This document shows positions 55,990 through 64,000 of a stretch of DNA of 64,000 nucleotides, one piece after another. The notes beneath the pieces were generated by a model that saw only the letters and a list, made by a program, of their open reading frames with translations, did no database searches and was not told the DNA's origin. The DNA is from Micrasema longulum. Taxonomy: Eukaryota > Arthropoda > Insecta > Trichoptera > Brachycentridae. Both the position numbers and the translations under genes were made by a program. The stretch is from the NCBI GenBank assembly GCA_022494885.1, contig JAGVSM010003988.1, positions 62,001-126,000 of the forward strand, written 5' to 3'. The first letter of the stretch is position 1. Each line of letters opens with the position of its first letter.

Positions 55990-56178
55990 ATTGTGGCCAG
56001 ATTCCAGATTCCGAATAAAACAGAAATTGCAAAAGAAAAACTATTTTTTGAAAAAAGGTACAAATTCAAAGGCAAGGAGTTAATCCAGTGCAGTTATGTT
56101 GAGTATTCGGGAGCCGATAACATTGATTTCGTATTTGATTATTGCATGCAAAATGAAAAAAATCTGAGTATCTCATAG
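55990..56178 (+). CDS. candidate exon ending in a stop, unrecognised product
   Basis: Begins directly after the acceptor TATATTTTCTAG. It reads IVARFQIPNKTEIAKEKLFF, EKRYKFKGKELIQCSYVEYS, GADNIDFVFDYCMQNEKNLS and a TAG stop. The acidic/aromatic composition and two cysteines look protein-like. It follows the candidate exon at 55533-55641 across a 348-bp intron with matching phase 0. Not present elsewhere in the window, so not an obvious repeat. No function can be given; a last exon of a small secreted or receptor-type gene is only one possibility. Confidence 0.35.
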   Translation: MVARFQIPNKTEIAKEKLFFEKRYKFKGKELIQCSYVEYSGADNIDFVFDYCMQNEKNLSIS

Positions 56179-56369
56179 TAAAAGCTCTATTATGAAAATG
56201 CATTTTTTCTATCGTTTTATATTTTGTATAAGATTATTACATTTGTTTGCTTTTTTAAATATTTCGATGACATTTTATGCCACATAAGTATTTTCCCAAC
56301 GATTTTAATGTGCAATAAGATTATAATCAAAAAGATTTTTTTTCTCTAAGCTATTCCATATTTGGTACA

Positions 56370-56585
56370 TCTCCTCTTATCATAATGGTGCATAAGGCAC
56401 TGCATAGGTACACCAATCGCCGAGCACCTTGATCGTTTTTTTTACGTGTCGGTAAAATAATCAGTCTTACGCCTCAGGTACCAGTCCAGGGAATATGAAA
56501 TATTCTAGTGCAAAAACCATGTCCGGAATCGTGACTGAGACTTCTACACGGTACACAAATGAGCTGATTATTATACCATGAGGTG
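56370..56585 (-). repeat. SINE family C copy
   Basis: CTCTTATCATAATGGTGCAT, AGGTACACCAATCGCCG, GGTAAAATAATCAGTCTTAC, CAGGTACCAGTCCAGGGAA, GGAATCGTGACTGAGAC and TATACCATGAGGTGAAC. The B box is decayed. Confidence 0.78.
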
Positions 56586-56753
56586 AACAAAACAATAGAT
56601 ATTTTAAACAGAATATAATATCATCTATTTAACTGTAGTAATTGTAAATAGTAAATTAAAAATGAGAGATTTCGAACAATTATTTGGTTAAAAAATCATA
56701 TCTCCATAATTTGTTATTACATTATAATTTGTTATATATAATAAAAGCGCACG

Positions 56754-56860
56754 CACACATCCAAACCCTTCCTAACACCCATACACTCGCATACACACAC
56801 ACACCCTCTCACTCTAAAAACAAACCCTACTCCCACATCCACACACCCTCAAACACATAG
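56754..56860. repeat. CA/CACAC-rich simple sequence
   Basis: Pyrimidine/A-rich tract with ACACACACAC, CACCCTCTCACTC and CACATCCACACACCC units. No gene. Confidence 0.7.
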
Positions 56861-57049
56861 CTTTTTCTAGCATTATTTATGTTTTATTTTCTAAGTTCAC
56901 TAGATTTTTTTGAATGGGTATTTTTGTAGAATGTTTGATTGGTTTTATTGTACGCTTACCTATTTAAATATTATGTACAATATTGTATTGCTGTTGTTTT
57001 CTCTAATAAACAAAATAAACAATGCTTGTAAAATTACTCATAATATATA

Positions 57050-57430
57050 ATATTAATCTCCTGTAAGGTTGCGATTGACGACATTGTCCTTTTTAGATTT
57101 GAGCCCCAGAGAACTTTTGCATATTGTAAGCATGAATGAAGTTTCTAATATTCGGCCAGAAACGGTGGAGTTCTTATTTCAAAAAGAGCGTTTATTTTCA
57201 TGTGCTTTCCCGCCGAAATAACGCGTGGCCGGTCACTGAGCGCAATCAAAGGATATTCGGTATCATTCTCGTAATATTCCCTCATAAAGAGCCCAAAGCA
57301 TTCGCTAAAATGTCGGTAAACCCCTTTCATCAGATCTCCAAAGCAAATTCGGATCAGGAAATGAAAATATTCTATACGGGCTCACTTAAATTAGTAAATT
57401 TATATTTGAGCCCAATATTTTGAATGTGGC
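57050..57430. other. coding-like region, strand unresolved
   Basis: Three long overlapping frames occur where random frames are short. Plus 57056-57219 reads LTTLSFLDLSPRELLHIVS and PETVEFLFQKERLFSCAFPP before a stop. Plus 57136-57423 is 95 codons. Minus 57145 to about 57380 reads FGDLMKGVYRHFSECFGLF, REYYENDTEYPLIALSDRP and FEIRTPPFLAEY. A TGTCCTTTTTAG acceptor-like site lies at 57087-57098 and a GTAAGC donor-like site at 57126. GC is higher than the flanks. It could be a host exon, a retroposed gene piece or an unknown transposon. Confidence 0.35.
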
Positions 57431-57762
57431 ACGAACTAATTTGGATTTTCGGTTTGGTTTTTCGTGTTAGATAATTTATACATACATGAAAGCAGTACTG
57501 ATTATTAGATTCTCCTCTTTTAAATACGCGGTCTCTTTAAATCTGACGACACCCCTAGACCTTCATTGTACTTTACTATTCATATTTCAGTGATTACTAC
57601 AGTGACGTATAAAATTTCTTTATATCTTTACTATATTATTATCATATAAAAATAAAGTGCAAGCAAGGTTCGCAGAGGGCAGACAGCTTAAGAAGAAATC
57701 CGGTCTCGCTTTTTTTAATGTATATTCTCTCTGGGTCATGGCATTAAAGCAATGATTTAGAT

Positions 57763-57900
57763 CAGGGGTCTCCAAACTGGTCTTAAGCCATACTGATTAC
57801 GCAAGTAAGCTCCAAGGGCTAAAACCGTTTGAATTTTTCTGCCATTATCTACGACTTCGAGACTAGTCGCCAAGCACGCGCTCTGAGCGAGCATACGCTT
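57763..57900. mobile_element. single hAT-like terminus
   Basis: CAGGGGTCTCCAAACTGGTC is a classic hAT inverted-repeat start, followed by GGGCTAAAACCG and GC-richer DNA. No inverse AGTTTGGAGACCCCTG was found downstream, so only one end is supported. Confidence 0.45.
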
Positions 57901-58084
57901 CCTAAGTTCGCTAGATCAATTACTATTGTGTTTCCAATTATTTTTTAATTTTTTAAAAGGAATTATCCGCTAAGCCTCTATTTTGAGGATTGTCAGCATG
58001 TGGGATGAGAGAGATATGGAAGGAGGTAATGAAAAATACACCACAATACTCAGAACAATTGAAAAAAAATATTTCTTGGATTTT

Positions 58085-58168
58085 TTTCTTTTGCAACTGG
58101 CGGGAATCGAACGCGCGACGCCAGTTTCACAGTTAGCCGTCTAATTAACTGCGCCACGGCGCCTGTCT
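58085..58168 (-). repeat. tRNA-like sequence (tRNA pseudogene or SINE head)
   Basis: The minus strand reads GGCGCCGTGGCGCAGTTAAT with an A box, an anticodon-arm-like GACGGC...GGCGTC, and CGTTCGATTCCCGCC as T arm. The acceptor 5' half GGCGCCG does not pair with the 3' end, and the T stem has mismatches. It is therefore not called as a functional tRNA. Confidence 0.5.
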
Positions 58169-58264
58169 AAATTATATTCAATTTAATTTATTGCTGATGT
58201 TGTTCAGCATAGCGGTAGCCCTTCCAACAGGAATAACCATCGAAAGGTTGGTCCTGTATATCGG

Positions 58265-58380
58265 AATAGGAAACAATCTATGCTAACGCTGTACATAACG
58301 CTGCACCTAAGGCTAACATACAAACAAATGTTCATCATGATCTCAGAATTACCGACCATACCACGCAACAATTGATAAAT
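58265..58380 (-). pseudogene. Jockey-like LINE fragment, relative of 47935-48123
   Basis: The minus strand contains LLRGMVGNSEIMMNICLYVS, aligned with LLRGMIDNSEIMINIGLHVS at 48.0 kb. About 30 codons survive. Confidence 0.65.
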
Positions 58381-58400
58381 TAAAAAAAGTTTACTCCAAC

Positions 58401-58575
58401 ATCATCATCAATCCCCTTTCCTTACCCAGTGGTGCATAAAGCGCCAGTCCGGGAACAATGAAATATTGTAGTTCGAACCTTCATAATCAATATTCTACGT
58501 CCACCTTGTCAGGAATCGAGCCCAGCACCTCGAAAAAGATAGACTAACCCGCTAACCACTACACAGAGAGGTGGA
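58401..58575 (-). repeat. SINE family C, internally deleted copy
   Basis: TTCCTTACCCAGTGGTGCAT joins directly to GCGCCAGTCCGGGAACAAT, skipping about 70 bp of the family. It then runs to GGAATCGAGCCCAGCACC and CTAACCACTACACAGAGAGG. Confidence 0.78.
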
Positions 58576-59039
58576 CTTCAATTTCTTCCTACTCGATTTC
58601 CTCTTTCAGATTTTTACATGACACCAGCCATCGAGCCGAAAACGCTCGTCCAGGGTCCTGGTACCATTTAAGAGGAAGCGCGGTCACTTTTCTTCATACA
58701 AACGTGTTCCCGTATTTTCTGCCACAATTATATCACCAGAGCAATGGTTTTTTTACACGTTATAGATCTTTACCGTTGGCGTGAGTCTATATTTGAGTTT
58801 TTTTAATAAATTATTCATTATGGGAACTATGGTTATCTAAAAACCTTTAAAAGTGTCCAGTTTTATCTGTTGTCTTCCGACGTACGGTACTGGAACACTG
58901 AAAATCTTACCTTTATAAAACAAAAAATACCAAGATACCAGTACCCTATGCACCATTAGGTGCTGGAGATTAGATTTATTTAAATGAATCAAAAGTTGAA
59001 ATAATTAGTGTATCTTCATGTTTATAATAATTGACTAAT

Positions 59040-59780
59040 ATACTCGTCCAAGTAATATAATACCATTGCAGGAGACTGCTGCGAGATATTGCGTAAAATT
59101 ATATACTATGAGTATTTAGCGTGTTGTCCAGATGCTTATTAAAATATATTTTTTAAAATTTTATTTTAAAGAAAGAAACAGTCGACAGTGATATAATAAC
59201 ATTAAAAAAAATACGGTTTAAAGACAGACCAGCAATGTTTCTAAATAAGAATCATACATATTATTAAATTATGTTACAACAAAAGGGTGTGTTTATGTGT
59301 ATTCGTATGAGAGTAAGTGTAGATGTGTGTTTATGTGTATTAGTGTGGGAGTAAGTGTTCAGGTGTGTGTAAGTGTTAGCATCATTAAATAGTAAGTGAG
59401 ATCGTATCGCAGCCAGAAATAATAAGTCTTAATTTATTTTTAAATAAATTAAGGGGTATGTAAAATATATCAATAGATAAAAAAACGATTATAGTAAGAG
59501 CAAGAACGATAGAGGAAAGAGTGTTGTGCATAGTTAGTGCTACAGACTGGCAGATGGAATAAATACTTATTTTTTGTCACGCGAAAGAGATTAATTAAGA
59601 TTGATTTTGGAGCGTAGGTTAAAATAGTCTACTTTATTTATATGTTTATTTAATCATTTTAATTTTTGCTTTTTTGCTTTCCACTTTCCACTATGTTATA
59701 TCCCAGCTCAACACAGGGCTCTTGGGCTCATAGAGTTGGGAATACGTTTTTTTGTTTTTTTTTTTAAATATATTTATGGA
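59040..59780 (+). repeat. family D element with inner segment
   Basis: Outer blocks ACCATTGCAGGAGACTGCTG, GCGTGTTGTCCAGATGC, CCCAGCTCAACACAGGGCTC and GGGAATACG match 11345-11615. The inner segment (59170-59585), absent at 11 kb, occurs alone and inverted at 39095-39410, so it is either a nested insertion here or was deleted at 11 kb. A GTGT-rich tract fills 59290-59375. Confidence 0.6.
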
Positions 59781-60059
59781 TTTCCATAAATAAATCAATA
59801 GACATAATGTCTAAGTACATAAATAAAAAATATACATGAAAAAAAAAAATGTAAATAAATGTTTTCTTTTTATAAAAACAAATATTTGCACTCTTTTGAT
59901 TTCACCAACTTTTTCCATTTTGTGACCATTTTATTTTTGTCTTGTTAGAAAATAGGAAACAAATTACAAAAGTGCCTCAAACTGCTTGATCCGGAGACTG
60001 AAACGCTAACGGGACCATAACTCGTTGGGTGTTTTTGAAAATAATGTAAAAAATTACAT

Positions 60060-60235
60060 TTTGAATCGGGTTGTGGTTCCGTGGCTAGCGTTGCGGACTC
60101 ACGGATTAGAGGTATGCGGTTCGAATCACACTCTACCCCAGCTTGATTGAATCCATGTTCAAAAATTCGCTAAAAATGGCCACCAAAATTTTAATATTTG
60201 GGTAAATTATAAAAACGCCAATATTTTTTTTTGTT
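60060..60235 (+). repeat. SINE family B copy
   Basis: TGAATCGGGTTGTGGTTCCG, TTGCGGACTCACGG, GGTTCGAATCACAC (B box), CAGCTTGATTGAATCC, TATTTGGGTAAATTATA. Head and short tail only. Confidence 0.8.
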
Positions 60236-60804
60236 GTTAAACTTTGGAAACTAAAAAAAAACACTTTTATTTTTGATACGTTGAAAGAAATATCCGTTAG
60301 GCAATAAGCCCTCTAAAATACAAATTAAATGTGTAAAAAGCCAAATAAATAAAAAACTCTCTTTCGTATAACTAGAAATATTAAAAAAATATATAATAAC
60401 TTAAGTAAATATATAACAAAGATATTCTTTACTTTGTTTCTGAAAATGTGAAAATTTGTCTAATAAACCTTGAAATGCTGTTTTTTCCGATTATTTGCTC
60501 AGGTAGGTTCGGCGTCTTTGAAGAGGGAGGGTCCCACAGCCACGATCACTGGCCAATTATTTAATCTGCAAATAACACATGAGTGCACTATAATTACTCG
60601 CCATGCCGCAAAATTTTGGCGCCAATTCGCACTGAAAGGTGCAATTTTACAAAGGCGCCTTTAAGAATTAAAATTTGGAGTACCAAAAATACTTACTGGT
60701 TCCTACGTGAATTTTTATTTGAAAAAAAAAAATATTTTTCTTTGTTTGGATCTTATCTTTTCATATATGCGAGTTCAATACCGCGTATGAGCCAAAAAAA
60801 ACAT

Positions 60805-61165
60805 ATTACAACCGAGATGAAGAACTTTTTATAAAATGTAATACAGACGTTCAGGCATCCACAGGGCTTATGACCTGTCATTGTCTGGTTAAAGCGGCCA
60901 CTTTACATAATGTACACTTCACAAACGTCAACAGATGGATGAATCAAAGGAATGTTAAAATATAGGCGTAATGGTGACATTTATACTGTGTGTAAAGTGC
61001 CCACTCAAACCAGCCAATGACAGGTCATAAGCCCTGTGGATGCGTGGCCGTCTATTTTACCTGCTCTAAAATGTCTTTATCTCTGTTGTAATATGTTAAT
61101 ATTAACAGCTCCCTAGGGGGTTGAGTCCAGTCCTTGTCTACAAAAATTTGGACAAACTCAAAACA
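60805..61165. repeat. family A element, complete palindromic form
   Basis: Two inverted halves are joined at 60915-60960: ACAACCGAGATGAAGAAC, CACAGGGCTTATGACCTGTC and TTTACATAATGTACAC on the left, GTGTGTAAAGTGCCCACTC, CCAATGACAGGTCATAAGCC and ATCTCTGTTGTAATATG on the right. It ends CTCCCTAGGGGGTTGAGTCC and AAATTTGGACAAACTCAAAA. It shows the dyad symmetry of the family well. Confidence 0.75.
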
Positions 61166-61529
61166 TTGTTAAAAATTAATTACGTTTTTTGGCGTTTTCA
61201 GTTGAATGGGATAAGCTGCATTGATTGGTGTATTTAATTTTCAAAATTAAGAGTGCTTTTATAAAAAAAAGTTTTAAGTTAAAAGGCTATCAAACTAAGC
61301 TAATTTTTTTTATGTATCGTATTATAAGCGCTATGACTTTTTAAAGTTTGGTGATTTTAAAATTACTCCACCTGTGACGTCACAAGTTCTCTCAATGTGC
61401 CATGGGTAACTACCAGTTTAACTGCCACAATAAACTACGTATATGTTCATACAATAGTAAAAATATATTTTCTAATGTATATTAGCAACACAAAATAAAT
61501 TGCACTTAAATTTATTTTTCATCTTGTTT

Positions 61530-61660
61530 TTACGAATCGCAAGGTTCTTTTGCCTCCTCATATGTATTTTTTAAATCCATGCCGCTGTGGGATTTTTTTT
61601 GTTTACTATTTTTACTTTTAATATGTATTTCATTGCTATGTTATTATGCTTATTTTTTTT
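61530..61660 (+). mobile_element. LINE 3' UTR fragment (subfamily alpha)
   Basis: CCATGCCGCTGTGGGAT, TTTGTTTACTATTTTTACTT and TGTATTTCATTGCTATGTTA match 14550-14650 and, inverted, 3420-3530. It is followed at 61690 by a small family A trace (ACTTCCATATTACCTTCT). Confidence 0.6.
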
Positions 61661-61755
61661 TTTTTAAAATGACATTTATTTTAATTAAAGCCATATAAAT
61701 GCAAAGACTTCCATATTACCTTCTTTTAAATGTTCTCAATCTCTGTTGTAATCAT

Positions 61756-63339
61756 GGAGATATTAGAGTTTAAATGATGATTTTGAAATGAAGTAAAATA
61801 AAAGCAAAAGGTATAAATACTGTGAAATGAATTAATACGTTTTAATTTACATTTTTTGTACCAAATCTAATCGTAATATTTACGGTTGTCGTGATCATCC
61901 AGTTGCTTGAGAATCGGAAACGATAGGCAACAGGAAATATTGTTCAATCATACCGATTAAAAAAGTCAATTTGTGAGAGAATATTCTAAACAAATAAACG
62001 CTGAATACTATTAGCTATTCATTTTTTAACGTAACCGTTTTAAATTTAAATTCACGCGTTATGGAGAAATTATTTATATTATTTTTTATTTATTTAATTT
62101 TATTATTGTACACGGCACAAATGCTCTTTATGAATGTAAAAATAACGGTGTTCTATTACAAAATTATGAAATAATACAAAAATAATATACTCGTAGTTTT
62201 GTATATTGCACAGTTGTCTTTTACATTGTACTGTATTATAATATTATGCGATACAATTATTTCAACATACAAAAATAAATATAACGTAGTATATTACAAA
62301 TGGCTAAAACCATAAATTCTTAATTTGTAAATATATTGAATGCCCTAGGTATAATACAAACTGTCTCATGCCAAGAACTCAGGGGTTTACCGCGATTAAA
62401 ATATATATATACAACCAGCGGACCGGACAGACGTCGTCCTGCCCGAACGTTGGCTTGCCTGCTATTACCTTGGAAACATACTTTTCATTGATAAGTAGGT
62501 TTCTAGGTACTTGTTTATGACTGAATTCCAAAAATTGAAATTATTAATATTCAAATATTGAATTTAGGTACCTAGGTACTTGTTTATTGTTGAATTCCAA
62601 AACATATATAGAATAATTCATTTTCAAATATTTAATTATTTTTGCAAATGTTAAACCCGGCTCTTCTTACCAATAGAGGTGCATTTTATTCATGAATGCG
62701 ATTTTCAAAAATGTATTGAATGTCAGTTAATATTATTTTATTTTTCCCAAAAATTCAGTAAAAATAAGTAAATGGGAAGAAATTGTAAGGAATGTATGTA
62801 AATAATTGATCTGATTGGGATCCATAAAAAGCGAATGTTGTTTTTAAACATTAAAAAATAAACTTTTTTAAACACGAAAAAACAAAATCCGTCCATTTTT
62901 TTGTATGTGCATTCTTGTCGAATGCAACCCTGGTAGGTTGATGAAAAATAGATTTATGCTTCTAACTTAAACGACGTATTTTATCTAGATTGAAAGCTTC
63001 CAACCATCGTTATGAAATAAATATGATGATCCGTGGTCTATGGTAACGTAGCATTGTTATTCTGTTCAGAAATCTAAAATACTTCCACGAAACCAACACG
63101 AAAAGTAAACCAAACTAACCATATAGCCAGTCAACTATAGAAATTGAAATAATTAATTTCATATAGATTATTTTTGACATCCTAACTTACTCATTCATTT
63201 TTAAATAACATTGCTTATGGTTGCTTTATTTAATTATTTTTTTACTGAAAGTACTAGAACTTCTTTTATATTTTGGGATGAAAGGTAAATAACCTATTTT
63301 ACTTCCAATCTTTCCGGCTATCCATATAAAAAAGATCAT
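61756..63339. other. AT-rich stretch, no supported gene
   Basis: Only short random frames are present. A GTACCTAGGTACTTGTTTA-type block occurs twice (about 62505 and 62570) as a short local duplication. A GC-richer patch at 62410-62465 was not identified. Confidence 0.5.
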
Positions 63340-63455
63340 ATTGATCCATGATCATCTTACCTAACGTATTTTTAAAAAAGGGAACAAGTTACGTGGCGAT
63401 TGGAGTATCATTTAGTACCTGATTACCATTAGGTGGTGATAGGGAAATGATTTGC
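63340..63455 (+). repeat. SINE family C tail fragment
   Basis: GATCATCTTACCTAACG, GTGGCGATTGGAGTATCATT, ACCATTAGGTGGTGATAGGG and AAATGATT follow the distal body of family C. Confidence 0.6.
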
Positions 63456-63956
63456 AACGTATCCATGTAGGTTCATTGTTTCAGGTTTCGACTAGCTAGG
63501 AGTTTTATGTGTTTAGTAAGGACCTTTTATTTATAGTACAGAGTAGTGTTCTTTCATTGGATGACATTGATATATTATATATGTATAAAATAGATGCTGC
63601 ACTTAGCACCCATTCTGTGTTCCATACAATTGAGGCTTCGGAACTTATCTGTTATTTGGTGGGAAATAGTGTTTTACGCGCAGCGATCAGTAAATGTGAA
63701 GCGACGTAAAAAAGCGCGACGTGTAGCTTTGAATTCACATTCAACTGGCATAGATAGTTAGTCTCTTTTAATCTACTATGCGTTTTGCACGGCAATGATG
63801 ATGCGGCATGACGTGACAACGCTCATTTTTAGAACATAATTTGAAACTAACGTTCTATGAAGCATGACATCTATTTAATAATAACCCAGTTTTGGATGAC
63901 ACCAAATTAACCAGAATAAAGAATGATAATAATGAAAATTAAGAAATTACTAAAAT

Positions 63957-64000
63957 TCATCATCATTATCATCATCATTGCATTTCCGCACCTAATGGTG
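63957..64000 (-). repeat. SINE family C end, cut by window edge
   Basis: A (CAT)n-like run is followed by TTTCCGCACCTAATGGTG, the distal end of the family as at 24180. The rest lies outside the window. Confidence 0.7.

Noticed and set aside
58085..58168. Functional tRNA gene
   Set aside because: A and B boxes are present, but the acceptor stem does not pair and the T stem is mismatched.
1..64000. CRISPR array, operon or prokaryotic system
   Set aside because: No regularly spaced identical repeats with unique spacers, no clustered coding genes; all features fit a repeat-rich animal genome.

Overview
The window is AT-rich (roughly 70 percent A+T by eye) metazoan DNA, most likely from an insect. 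The evidence is the mixture of repeats: Penelope-like elements, Jockey/CR1-like, RTE-like and R1-like non-LTR retrotransposons, hAT elements and several tRNA-headed SINE families. Operons, bacterial genes, rRNA and convincing functional tRNA genes were not seen. The species cannot be named from the sequence.

The window is a repeat graveyard with, at most, one thinly supported host gene. From 1 to 11 kb it is AT-rich, with a palindromic element (called family A here), a 2.3 kb hAT copy with a perfect 8-bp target duplication (4979-7288) that was later filled by other insertions, and a broken RTE-like LINE (8905-10110). From 11 to 24 kb there are a short hAT MITE, a TA-flanked MITE, LINE C-terminal fragments, a Penelope-like copy and several family A, B and E repeats. 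From 24 to 42 kb there are SINEs, LINE tails, a Penelope-like copy split by family A, a Jockey-like fragment, an RTE C-terminus, another MITE and two more Penelope-like copies. From 42 to 55.5 kb there are two SINEs, a 342-bp MITE, a fourth Penelope-like copy with a readable GIY-YIG domain, and four minus-strand LINE pieces. From 55.5 to 57.4 kb there are short open stretches with splice-like borders that may be exons of a real gene. The last 7 kb return to SINEs and family A.

None of the retrotransposon coding regions is intact; all carry stops, frameshifts or deletions. The most interesting structure is the repeated Penelope-like layout. A short minus- or plus-strand GIY-YIG fragment lies between two inverted copies of the same terminal repeat, and each terminal repeat carries a hammerhead-ribozyme-like core in the element's sense. 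Three sequence families of this arrangement are present. The other notable items are the family A palindromes, two families that share GC-box, CCAAT and CRE-like motifs, and candidate exons at 40.3 kb and 55.5-56.2 kb with consensus-like splice signals in a compatible phase.
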